Shown here in pieces: positions 1 to 13,339 of a DNA stretch of 64,000 bases. Every line of letters begins with the position of its first letter. Position 1 is the first letter of the stretch. This stretch comes from Stramonita haemastoma (Eukaryota > Mollusca > Gastropoda > Neogastropoda > Muricidae), in the NCBI GenBank assembly GCA_030674155.1, contig CM060342.1, positions 18,796,677 to 18,860,676 of the forward strand, written 5' to 3'. Under the pieces are notes generated by a model. It was not told the origin of the DNA. It was given only the letters and a program-made list of their open reading frames with translations, and did not search any database. The translations under genes were made by a program, and so were the position numbers.

Positions 1-2092
1 CACGACTCTGTGTGTGCCCACAGGGTGAAGTCAAGCGGTCTTTACCACTCCGCTACGTGTCGGTCAATATCACACAATGTCCAATCAATTCGGTGTGTGT
101 GGGAGGGACACGGAGGTATTGAAGCGAGCCTAATCCTCTGACAAAAGAAACAAAGTGGAACTCATACATGTATACCCAAAGGCAAGGGAAACAACCCGTG
201 TATGCAGCAGATTGGTGTGACTGTGTGGAATTAACTCCCCTGTTTGATTTTCTCTCTTTGTGAGTGTCTTAGTGTTGGGTATTGTAAGTAGTGTGGTGTG
301 TGTGTGTGTGTGTGTGGTGTGTGTGTGTGTGGTGTGGTGTGTGTTATTTTGGGGGTGGGGGGGAGAAATAGTTTTCTACCTTTAGTTTGTTTGATGAGGG
401 TTTTTTTGTTTTTTTTTTTTTTTGTTTGTGTGTGGTGTGAGGGTGGAGGTTATGTTTGGGGGGGGGGGGGGTTTTTTTGTTTTTGTTTGGGTTTCGATTT
501 TTTGTTTATTTGTTCGGGGGATGGGGTTTGTTTGTCTCTTTGAGAATTTTTGTTAGATTAAAAACTTCAAGTCACACAAAAAAACAACCTATAAACAAAG
601 GGTTACTACAACAAACAAAAATGCCAAAGTTTTGTTCCGAGTATAACATAAAACGAGGCAGACATAAAGTACAGTGCAGAATCGAGGAGGTGGGACCCTA
701 TTATCTTATGTGTAAAAAATAGGTCAGAATTTAGCCCTGGGGTCCAAATTTTACTGAGGGTCTTTTTCGTGATGCAGCACCGTCACGGTGCCAGTCAAGC
801 CTGGTGGACACAGTTCATTGTCCAGAAGCAGTGAAGCATGAAGTAACTGGCCACGGTTTGTTATCTTTTCCCTGTATATGTGTGTGACAGATTATGCTTG
901 GCTTCCAAAAAGGATCATAGTGGGCCTGCAAATCTGTCAATCACTGTATCAAACTGTCGTCGTCATCAAGTAACTGGTCACTCAACTCTTGAGTTGTTGT
1001 CTCAAGCTTTCTTCCCTAAAAAAAAAATAATAATAAAAATACGCAGAGAATAATTATTGTCATCATCAAAAAAAATTATAATCTTCAGGAATAGTATAGC
1101 ACCCACAAATCTTGCAAGTACAAACCAGAGAATTTGGGATTATATCATTCATATAAGTTATGTGACCCTTTGTTAACATTTTCCCTAAGGGTAACCGCTT
1201 TTGGGCAACCAACCACTAGCCTTCAGCGCCTGGACTTTATCACAGTTTTTGATTAAGTTATTGATGCTGGGGGGCAACAACAAAGTGAGAGTCTGTATGA
1301 TCAGTGGCTTTCTTTCCCTCTCATGGAATTCCACTTTACAGCTTAGTCTTAAGTGATCGACTATGACTCTCTGATAGGAGGCTTGACTTGCACAGTCCTT
1401 ATGTGCTGCAGCCCTGGGGGCTAGTTAGCCTTTGGAGAACATCTCCAACGCTGGCTGTCCTTATGCCCTCTTGGCCGAGAGAGTGGGGATGTACTGTGGG
1501 CAAGGCATCTCCACTATAATCAAATTTCTGCCCAGATTCTGGAACAGCATCTGCCTCCTCTGCTGTTTTGGAGGTCATTGTCGAACATGACGGACAAAAA
1601 CAAAACTAACCCTCCCCCACGCATCACCCACTACTGGGTTACAGAAGCATACAAAATGTGCACAGTGCACATGTGCAGGGAAAGAGGGGTTTGCTTCCTT
1701 AACGTAGGGATAGTGTTAGTGATATAAAGACACACTTCCATAAAATTTTAAAAAATAAAATAAAGTGTTCAATAAAGTGGAAATCCCCCATGGGGAAGCT
1801 GGAGGTCTGTCAGTATAAATAGCATCCCCCGCCTTCTGGAAAATCCTGTGCCAGGTATTCCCTCTTTTCTATCCATTTCTTTGTTTCTGTGATGCTCCTT
1901 TTCTTCCTGTCACCCCCAAGTTTGGCTGGCAAAAAAAAAACAAAAAATAAAACCTTAGAAAGAAGACAACACAAAGGAGACAAGCACTCCCCCAGGGCCC
2001 CCCCCCCCCCCCCCCCCCCCCCCCTTGACTTTCATCCCTTCCTATGACCCTTCTCCTACCCCATTTTTCCTCTTGTTTATGTGGCTGTTTTT

Positions 2093-2094
<2 letters not shown>
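1..2094. other. Gene-free left edge
   Basis: Holds a short GT/T-rich tract (295-545), unique-looking AT-rich DNA and two dispersed repeats (1590-1740, 1785-1930), ending in a 25-base C run (2000-2024) and (CT)n (2095-2163). No coding exon seen. Confidence 0.6.
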
Positions 2095-2163
<69 letters not shown>

Positions 2164-2165
<2 letters not shown>

Positions 2166-2475
2166 AACATTGCAATGGCAATTTGACGACCCGGGTTCGA
2201 GTCCGGTCGAGGAAATTTTTCTCCTGGAGTTAACATCAGTGCTGACTCCACTCTCCCCTAAAGTCCTTCGGATGAGACTTTAAACATGTGCAAACACACG
2301 CAGAACATATTGCGCACGCGTTAAATCCTGTTCCGCTTTTCGTAAGAGTAGGCCATCGTGTACCGGTGGCAACAGATGACATTTACAAAACTGCATACAC
2401 ACGGGGACTGGATTTAAAAAAGCATAAGAGTGCCTATTCCATTATCCTCGATGTAAAAGAATAAATCAAATCAAA
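2164..2475 (+). mobile_element. SINE-A copy, head truncated by a CT array
   Basis: B box GGGTTCGAGTCC and the full body and tail (ATTATCCTCGATGTAAAAGA). The first half of the tRNA head is replaced by the (CT)n array at 2095-2163. Confidence 0.85.
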
Positions 2476-2902
2476 TCTCTCAAAATATTTCCCTTTGGGG
2501 ATGCTGTGAGTCCGTCAGTATAAATAGCCTCCCCACCTTCTGGAAAATTCTGTGCAAAGAATTCCTTCTTTTTCTTTTAAAAAAAAATCTTTGTTTCTAC
2601 CTTGATTCTTTTCTACCTGTCACCTCTTTCTTGTCTTTTTTCTGCCTTCTTGGTCCATTCTCCTGCCTTTGAGTTCCAGAGATACTTAAGGTAACAGTTC
2701 TCTCTATGCCAAAGCCAGATGCGCTGGGCCTGACTTGTCAGGCGCGCAACAGCTGCTCATTGCATTTTGCTCAAATGATAGAATACAGTAGTTGCTGTCT
2801 GAGCTTTCGAAGAAGAAGAAAAGAGAAAGAGAATGAAGAAGAAGAAAAAGAAGAAGAAGGAGAAGGAGAAGAAGAAGAAGAAGAGAAGAAGACCTCAAAA
2901 TA

Positions 2903-2981
<79 letters not shown>

Positions 2982-3060
2982 AACTAGAGTTTGAGTCCCC
3001 CCCCCTCTCTCTCTCTCTTACATTCTTTCCCCTCCCTTGCTCTCTCTCTAGGTCTAGCTA

Positions 3061-3133
<73 letters not shown>

Positions 3134-3397
3134 TGCGCCCACGTGTGTGCATAAAAAAGATCAATAAGGTGACAGAAAGAACAGGTAGACACAGAGGGAT
3201 ACTGGAGATCACAAATAAGTACACACATCATCTATGTATCATTGTGAAATCGATAATCCCATGAATACATTACAATGACGGCTGGCCCACAAACAAACAC
3301 GTCAGTATTGACATCACCCAATCCTTCAATGGGATTCTGAATCACACACCACTCCTGAGCCCAGTGGGACTGAGATGAATACCCCCCTCTCTACCTT

Positions 3398-3457
<60 letters not shown>

Positions 3458-3904
3458 CTCCTCTCTCTCCCACCCTCTCTTTCTCTCTCTCTCCGTGACT
3501 TCTTGGTTTTGCATATTTGTGTTATAAAAAAAAATAATAAATAAAGGAATTTTTTTTAATATCCTTTTTCACTGTTTTCTGTATGGACACGGGGTAAGAG
3601 ACAAAGAGACAAGAATGACATGAAGGGATTGTTTATTTTTCTGGAGTTTTTAACTCTTTTCGAGGATAATGGAATAAGCACTCATATGCTTTTTTTTTTT
3701 ACATCTAGTCCCCGTGTGTATGAGTTTTGTCAATTTCGTCATCCGTTCCCACTGGCACGACTCTTCCAAAAAGCATAACGGGTTTAAACATGAGCGCAAG
3801 GTGTGCTGCGCGCGTTCGCACACAGACCTTGGTTGTAGTCTGATCGAAGGAGAGATAGAGAGACTTGCGAGTATGTGACAGAAAGAGCAAAAGAGGGCGC
3901 GCGA

Positions 3905-3970
<66 letters not shown>

Positions 3971-4149
3971 TTCTCTTTCTATCCCTTTCTCTCTTCTTCC
4001 CCCTCTCTTTTCACTTACATATATACTCATGCAATTGCATGTCCAAACATGCACCTATGCGCACTTGCACAAACATGCATGCACACATACACAATACGCA
4101 CGCACGCGCGTGCGTGCACACACACACATGTATATATGTATATATTATA

Positions 4150-4197
<48 letters not shown>

Positions 4198-4368
4198 ATA
4201 CACACACACACACACACACACAACACACACACACACACAACCATTAATACTATACTAAAATTGAATGCTTGCATATGCACGCCTTCATACATCCTGAAAC
4301 ACATGCGCAGACACACATGCATTCTTATGTATAAAATCACAATTTTGTTATATAAAAGTGAAGATCCC

Positions 4369-4400
<32 letters not shown>

Positions 4401-4448
4401 CTCCCCCACCACACACCACACACCACCACCACACACGCACGCACCACC

Positions 4449-4488
<40 letters not shown>

Positions 4489-5416
4489 ACAAAACAGAGT
4501 TAGACTTCCAGCAAAAACAAAAAAGACAGCCCAACACATCTTAACACTACCTGACAAAACCCTATAAACCCTCTTCCCCACTCTCTTGTGCCTTCTAGGT
4601 CCTTCTCCTTCCCTCCTTTTTTTCCAGCAATACTTCGGGTAACAGTTCTTCTCTCTCCTATGCCAAAGTCAGATGCGCTGGGCCTAACTTGTCAGGTGCT
4701 TGACAGCACACAACAATGTACAAATGTACAAACAATGTATCCTACCAGATCTTGAAGATGCTCCTCCATCGCTGCGCTATATTCCATCATGCTGCTCACA
4801 CAAATACACACACCACCACCACACCTCCACACTTAACACTTTTCTCTACTTTTTTTTTATCCATTTTTCCATTATCCTCGATATAAAAGAATTTTTTTAA
4901 ATAATAATAAATAATAACCTTTTCTCCACACTAAAAAAAAGTGGCACTGTACTTGTGGCGACACACTCTTCACAAGAAAGAGAGCACAGACTGAAATTTA
5001 TGCAAAAAAAAAAAAAAAAATGTTCCCGCCTGGGAGAGGGTATACAGACAGTGTAGCTAGTAGTTAAGTGTTCAGGCTTGTAGGCTCACAAAATCAATCT
5101 GTTCGCTAATGTTTTTGGTGTTGGTAAGCCCCATATATATGATAACCCCCGACCCCCCCCCCCCCCTTTTCTGTAACAGTCTCTTGGTTAATCCGCTCCT
5201 AAGATTACTTGAATGTTATGTGGACAGGAGGAAAAAATTTACCAAGGGGGTGGGGGATCGGGGGGAGATTTAATGTTACATTTGTGTGTGTGTGCATGTG
5301 GGGAGGGTATATGTATGTAAATGGGGTATGGGAGAGAGGCAGGAAGGGTGTTTACGTGCTGGTGTGTATGTGTGTTTAGAGGGAGGGAAGAAGGGAGGAG
5401 AGAGGAGAGAGGAGGG

Positions 5417-5464
<48 letters not shown>

Positions 5465-6274
5465 GGGGGGGGGGGGGGGACGGGACAGATAACAGATAGA
5501 GAAGAGAGTAGAGGGATGACGGGCACACACAAACAAAACCCACCACACACACAGACGCAACACGTGCATGGCACCACGACACAAAATACCCACACCACAC
5601 ACACACACACCACACACACAGAGTTCCTACCAGCATTTTAATAAATGAAGTCTCTGCAGAGGTTCTAACAAATCCAAGGTTATTGTGCGAGATAGCATTG
5701 TCTCTGATGCGGTCCCGTAACTCCTTTTATTAATTTTTTCTTATTATAAAAATAATATGACTGTGCAACTGTCACGCTTTGACATCACATGATTCGCAAA
5801 ACGTTCAGGTTCTGCTGTTAGCATCGATTTTACTTGTTCTGAGGTTCTGTTCTTTATGCGTTTCTTTGCTTCGTTTTTTGCAACATAAGGTTTGCATTGT
5901 TTGAAATCAGTATTTAAATACACACCATTTTTTTTATACCAACACGCATCGTTATTTTGAAATCAGTATTTAAATACACACTCTTTTCTTTCTTTATACC
6001 AACACGCATCCCCTTACTTTAAAACCCTCATCTCATCACTCACCCCCCTCCCCCTCAATCTACAATTGCATTAAGTGGACAGTCGTAAACACCACACACA
6101 CACACACACACACACACACCACACACACACACACACCACACACACACACACCACTTTGGAGAAACAGGCGGACACACAGATGTCAGATAGGCAGACAGAA
6201 AGGCAAGGAAGCAGACAGACAGACAGAAGAAGAGGAAAGACAGGTGTGCATACATATGCATACAGTAGAAAAGG

Positions 6275-6373
<99 letters not shown>

Positions 6374-6957
6374 AGAGTATGTACATAGGTATATATGTAT
6401 ATAAAAAAAAAACGGGAGAAAGAAAATGAGGGGTAAACAAGATTATCCACAAATTAAATGCAAATTAATGAAAAAATAAAAATAACCGTTAAACAAATTT
6501 TGATTTTAAAAAGGCAGAAAACAACAAAAATCAAAACCAAAAAAAACTTTTTTTAAAACAAAAGAAAGAAGGAAAAGAAAAACAAACGACAAAGCCAACC
6601 AACAAAGCCAAAACAAAAGAAAAGAAAAAGAAAAAGAACAAGATTTAAAAAGAACATTTCCAAAAGGTAGACAAAGATATTGTTACATTGCTATAGCGCC
6701 TGCCTGGCATCCCACAACCCCAACAGGAGGGCAACACACCGAAGTGTTTCTCCATCTCACTGCAACAGTCAGCAAAAGATGTATTATGTGCCGGGCTGTG
6801 GATTTCATGTGCATTATCATGTGTTAGTGTCCATGACTTATACACATGGAGGTAGCCACATTCCAACTTTGGGGATCAATGAATAAGTGAGATGAAAAAA
6901 AAAAATTGTAAACGCATAATGCACTCGAGCGAGCACACATGCACCCACGCATGCATG

Positions 6958-7000
<43 letters not shown>

Positions 7001-7766
7001 CACACACACACACACACACATACACACACACAACACACACACACACACTACACACACACACACACAGTTCACACACACACACAAGAAAGATACATACACA
7101 CCATACACAGAAAAAAAATGTACAACCAATTGTGTTCCAATAGTTTTAATCACCAACTGGCTTTTTGAAGACTCGGACAGGTGACAGTCACCACTTAGAA
7201 GACCAATAATAGGACATGGTGTTTTTTTTTTCAGTTGCAATAGGTAAAGCTGAATTTTTAGTGCACATTCGTCATGATCAACTTTTTATCTTAAAAAAAA
7301 AAAGTACACAAATATTGTTTTTGGTTAGGTTTTGTGAGGGAAGGGAGAGGGTTACATAGGAACTGTCTACTATCTTGACATTTATTGCTTAGTTATATAC
7401 CACCTTCCAGCAAAATTGAGCAAGGGTGGTTTGTTCGTTTCTTATTTTTCCACTTCAACCTCCATCCCCTAATATTCTGTACCTGACACTTACCACTGAA
7501 AGCTGATCTATGGGTTGTAACCACTGCATTCTTTAAAGCGTCTATCATCGTGGCAATTAAACGAAATGGTCAATTTTGTCAGAAAGAAAATTTATTCGCT
7601 TCAGTCAACACTTGTTACTTGTTAAAAGTGAAAACCCAAAATAAATAATTTTAAAGAAACTGAAAAACATACTTTCCTTTCCCTTCTCAAAGACAATCTT
7701 AAAGTAAAATGCATTAGACTTTTTGTGTACTTATGTGGGTGTTTGCTTGGGAGGGGGGAGGGTGTG

Positions 7767-7832
<66 letters not shown>

Positions 7833-7899
7833 TGTGTGGCATTTGGTGCACTGAGTCTATATTACTGGGGTATTGCGCTATACAATAATGATTTATTAC
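2476..7899. repeat. Microsatellite-dense region
   Basis: (CT)n at 2905-2979, 3065-3130 and 3400-3455; (CA)n at 3906-3967, 4200-4240, 4450-4488, 6094-6150 and 6960-7083; (TA)n at 4140-4195; (GA)n at 5418-5461 and 6278-6377; (GT)n at 7770-7838. A 2-copy repeat (GAAATCAGTATTTAAATACA) lies at 5905-6010. No gene seen. Confidence 0.85.
3652..3852 (-). mobile_element. SINE-A fragment
   Basis: Tail and body in reverse, from CGAGGATAATGGAATAAGCA to the CGTTCGCACACAGACC region; head missing. A CA array follows. Confidence 0.75.
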
Positions 7900-10800
7900 A
7901 TCATTTATGAACTACTGAAACACTTTGCCTGATAAATTAATGCCTGCATTGATTCAATAAATAGAAAATAAAGGGTAAATATTCAGATTGCACTGACAGG
8001 TATTGCCTAAAACTAGTACAACACACTCAAAAATATTGCGATTTTGAAATTTTCTTAAGAAAATTTATATTGATACATCATATAAATAACCACACACTTG
8101 ACTTGTTATAATGTAAATTCTTTCGGAATATGGCTTTGCATTTCTGTACATATTTTGCCTGCAAACTTTTTTTACATCAATTACACACTATCTGAAATTT
8201 TTGTTTTATTTATCAACAGGGTTTTTTGTGTCAGTTGAAACCTGTACTTTTTTTTTCAACAAAAGACAAACAAAAAAAAAAAATCTCAAACCTTGCATGA
8301 AAAAGCAGATAAAGTCCATTTCAAACCATACCAAAAACTACCACAAAGCTTAAGTACAACTATACAGTTTGAATTATAAATAAAAAATATAAAAGGAAAT
8401 CCCAAAATGTACACTATCAAAATAAAAGAGTGTCTTTCAGTGAAACATTTCACTGAAAGAGAAATTTGGCAACAAGAGTAAAACTCTGATGTATAAAGAA
8501 CTAGAAACCGACAGATATAAATGATAATGCAAACAAAAAGTATCTACAACACTATCATCAAATCAGGTTCTGCTGATCCAAAAACTGTCTACTCTCAACT
8601 GTATACTGACTGAATCATATGACTGAGGTTGTTTTGCAAAAAGATTTTTTTTTGAAATCTCTGTACAAAATAGCTCTGAATATTTTTTTTCATTGCAAGT
8701 ATCTGAAAATGGATAGAAAAATAAATAGAAAAATAAAACATAAATGAATAAAAATAAATAACAAGAAAATATTCAGTACTAACTGATTAGATAGATAAAT
8801 TAAAAATTTTAAAGGTTATAAAAATCAGAACTCAAAAAAGCAAATATCAGTTGTTTTTTTATTGTCTGCACATACTTTTTTTTCTAGTACAAATGCTACA
8901 CATGGAGCCTTGGTGTGTGTTCTCCATATGACCACAACCCCCCCCCCCCCAAAAAAAACCCTGGCTAATGTTCACAATAAGGCAAACCTTTAGCTTTTTT
9001 TTTCCTTGTCAGTTATAACCAGAAAAAAAATCATTGATGTTTTAACAGAAAGATGCAGCGATATTGTATTGTGACACTGACTAATTTCATTGCATGTTTA
9101 TAACCCGCCAACCACGAAATCATATCTGAGCTGCAACCTCTCTCAATAAAAAAATTTATTAAAAAAAAAAATTACATGAACACTCAATCCCCAAGTTCAA
9201 ACTGAACATATACAGCTCACACTATAAAAAAACAACACCCCAAAACCTAAAACTTCAAATACAAAAACACTGTGAATCTGGGATAAGTGTGACCTAATAC
9301 CTTAAAGATTCTATTCCTTTTGGCAAATACAACCAGACCGTGCTGAGGGCACCAGCCATTCAGATTCCCTTTAACCTAGTCATCCTCAAATTACAAAAAA
9401 AAAAGTATTAAAAAAATACCATATAGGCAAATAACACTGCAGAACAGACATCCTGTACCCATCCCAGTGTTTACAATTTCACCACCTGGTCACCACCTGA
9501 TTTTACTTCACATTATTCATAGCCAAACTAACCATGAAAAAAAGAGATTATTAGGGCCTGTACATAATTTTTATACTTATCATACCTAAAATAAGGCTGT
9601 CATCCCTTAATCAGCTTCATGATCTCACATTACATTAACCATTAAAATCAACACCTCCAAATCCCTTCGAACATCCCACACTGTTGACCTGAAAAAAAAT
9701 CCAATCCAATCCAATGATGTTGCTTAGAGCCCCATCGACCGCACAGGCCATATAAAAATTGAATGACACAGTATCTTCATCATTTCATTCCTTAAGGCCA
9801 GAACAAACCATTACAGGCAAAATGTCATGTCATGTCTTTAGAAAAAAAAAAGAAGTTTGTCGTGGATAAACAGATGAATGAAAAAAATGATGCTGCAAAA
9901 CAAACGACTGAGCAAATAAGAGTTACAATTGTTCCTGAAGTACCCCCTGCATCAAACATGATGTGATGAAACAATCACACTGTTTTCCAAATTGTAAGGA
10001 CAGACGTCAAGATTGTACTTTGGTGATACTATCAACAATGTAAGTTCAATAGGAAAAAGGTTGAGGTTATCTGTATGACTGGATATCGAAACACAAAATG
10101 CAAAAACCAGCACAGTCTTACACATGCTAAATTCACTCATTTCGAAAACTTTGTTTTGGACAGAGATATGCTGTCTTCTAAAACAGGGGCCTGATACGCA
10201 TTCGAATACATGCTTGTATAAATATTGTGACAAACTTGAATGAACAATATTTTGACGCTATATACATACATTCTTGACAATGTCTATGCAGATCTGTGAA
10301 GCTTAATGACTGATCTTATGAGAAAACAAAACCATAAAGCCAGGAAAAAATGCATCTTTGTCGTCATCATCACAGATAAGCTAAGCATGTAACACTTCTC
10401 AACACAGTCTGTACACAGGCTCTTCTCTTCCTCCCACCTTTGGTCAACTCTAATCGGAACAACACACAAAGCATTTTCAAAGCGAGCAAAGGCGTATACA
10501 TACAAAACAAACATCAAATCGCACAGACAGTTGTTTTGGTCGTAAGTAACCCAACACTTTGAAATTATCACAGTGCTTTACCGTAAGTACTGATTCGGAT
10601 GATAACTCAGATATGATTCTCTATCCATTCCAGTTGATTCAGATGATAACTCAGAAATGATTCTCTATCCATTCCAGTTGATTCAGATGATAACTCAGAA
10701 ATGATTCTCTATCCATTCCAGAAGATTGAAAAATTATGTTTCTCTTACATTTCAACACATGCTATAATTTACTTTCTTCTGGTGTTTCTATTGGGAGACA

Positions 10801-11737
10801 CTGCAAGGAGATGAAGATGGTGATATGCAGTCAAACAAAATGCCTGCAGAAGTGTGATGCCATGGGTACAAGGAGCGTTGAAAACTCCCTTGGTTCACTG
10901 TCCACATTGTCTGCCTCTCACCCTACAGTCCCAGTCCTTGGCATTGAAGATTTTTCTTCTTCTTTTTTTTTTCTCTGAAGTAACGATTCAATCTCCACCT
11001 CTAAAAACGGTTACAGGACACAAGGCTATAATAATGATTTTGCATACATGCATTGGCATTGAAGATTGGTCAAGCTGGCTGGCTGGCTGACATTGTGGTG
11101 AAGTGACTGGCTAATATCCTGGGATAGTAAAACTCTCAACACATCATGATACCTGGGTATCAGTATTAACAAGCAATGGTATGTATTCCAGCAAGGCTTT
11201 TTTCACAAGCAGAAACTGTTGTTTGAAGTTCAGTTCCTATCACTTTCAAAAGCGCTCTGCAAGCCCCTCGAACAAAAACAATTCAATCCAGAGCTTTCAT
11301 GATACAACAATGTACACGGGAGTTGTAAAACTACGCATGTTAACAAAACTTGACACACCTAAGAGCTGTTTTATAAAGTCCAGTTTACATTACAGATGTC
11401 AACAGCAATTTGTAGTCCCCTCACAAAAGCGTCTGTACAGTGTAAAGCATTCATGATACAATATGCATGCAAGTTGTAAAAACATACATACTGATCAAAA
11501 AAGAGAGATGTACCAAAAAGCAAATTTGAACACAAACTTTTTGCTGTTGTTGTAAACTTATGTTCAAGCCAGTTCTATAGCAAGCTTATTGTGTTGTTGT
11601 TTGGGTTTTTTTGTATTTTTTATGTAAAAATTGGCTAGCTAATTGTGTGTTACTAATAATTGAAACAATCATCAATTTTCCTTCCAAAAGTGGCTGAAAG
11701 CAAGCTCCATGCGTTTTATGATTTTGAGAATTAAACT

Positions 11738-11785
<48 letters not shown>

Positions 11786-12459
11786 TAATAATAATAAACA
11801 CAACACTTTGGACAGAGAGGAAATGAATAAAACAAAAAATAAATACACAACAGTGTCAGCTGTATATTTCAAATAGCAATATCAGAACATCAAACCAATG
11901 TTCATATCATATTCTCCACATATCATGGTCTGATGATAAGTAAGTTGTTGGTTGTTTATATCAGTTCATATTCATACCCACCCTATACTTTTCCGCATGT
12001 CTGTCGATTACAAAAATCCTACAAATCATGAGTAGTTACAATCATTGCTCTCATAAGAGTACATGGACTATGCTTTTCATATTCACACAAGAGATACCAG
12101 ACTCAGATTATCTAAAACAAGCATATTTACACCATCACAGTTCATCTAAACACAAGCCAAAAGATATAACGTCCATCAATGACTAGTATGAGACAATTTT
12201 GCGAAAAGCCTTCGACACAAAAAAGCAACAAATCCACATCTTTGTAGCAAAGGCAAAAAAGATGGCAACACTGGAGTAAGTTGGGGTTTTTCTCCTGCTC
12301 ACGTTGAACAAAAGTGTCCTTCTCTGACTGTAGATACATACATAGCCAAAAAAGCTGGGACTGACAGCAAATATAAAGCATGGCTTGAGAAATGGAGAGT
12401 GTCATGGTAAATGCAAATGAGATACTATTTTCTCTCTCATGCACGCACGCACGCACGAT

Positions 12460-12519
<60 letters not shown>

Positions 12520-12602
12520 CACACACACACACACACTTGCACTCTCTCACTAGAGCATGTATGTATGTGTGTGTGTGAGCACACACACAACACACACACA
12601 CA

Positions 12603-12642
<40 letters not shown>

Positions 12643-13090
12643 CACACACACACACACACACACATCCATAGACAGGCAAACAATAGACAACAGAGTAAGG
12701 GCCCACTCACTAAAGAATATTTTCCTCTGACACATTTATCTGAAATATCACGCCTTCAAAAAACAGTCTGCCTCCTTCATGTTTTCTTAAACTGTACATC
12801 TGTATACCTTCTAAATTCTGAGGAAATGAAAAGAATACATTGCATTCATTTCAAACGGTTTCTTCTTCTTTTCTTCGTTGAACACTCAGAAAGCAATTTA
12901 TCTGTCATATGAGTGAAAATGTGTTGCGCTGCTATTAACGTCTGACAAGTCAAGCCCAGTGCAACTGACTTCGACATGGGAGAGGAAAATTTCAAATGGT
13001 TTTGCAAACTTTAAAAGAGTATAAATGTTTCAGAAAGCAAAAAGGACAAAAATGTCTCCTTTTCAGATGATTTTTTTTTCCATTCCTTGC

Positions 13091-13186
13091 TAGAGCTCCA
13101 AGGTTAACAATGGTGAGATTGTGTGTATGTGACCGTTTTCAAGCCCACCATGAAGATAGCCGCACTTCCGACTTCGGGGATAGATG
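13091..13186 (+). repeat. Dispersed ~90-bp module (representative copy)
   Basis: Pattern: GAGCTC, then CACCAATGGTGAGATTTT, about ten bases, GTGACCGTTTTTACCCAC, then AAGGTAGCCGCATTCYGACT and TCGGGGAT. Other plus copies: 6848-6885 (part), 15272-15345, 24969-25076, 38864-38950, 39341-39415, 39452-39548, 47830-47915, 48003-48083, 59490-59525 (part). Minus copies: 26930-27030, 27095-27175, 27709-27790, 29285-29345, 37195-37445 (split), 51271-51375, 56968-57063, 60748-60875. No tRNA boxes or coding capacity seen. Confidence 0.8.
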
Positions 13187-13300
13187 ACATATGAAATAAC
13201 TGGTAACAAGACCATGATTGGGGAGTTTTGAGATGACGAAGAGTACCTCCTTTCCAACAACTTCTGAGGCTGAACACACACACACACGCACACACCACCA

Positions 13301-13339
<39 letters not shown>

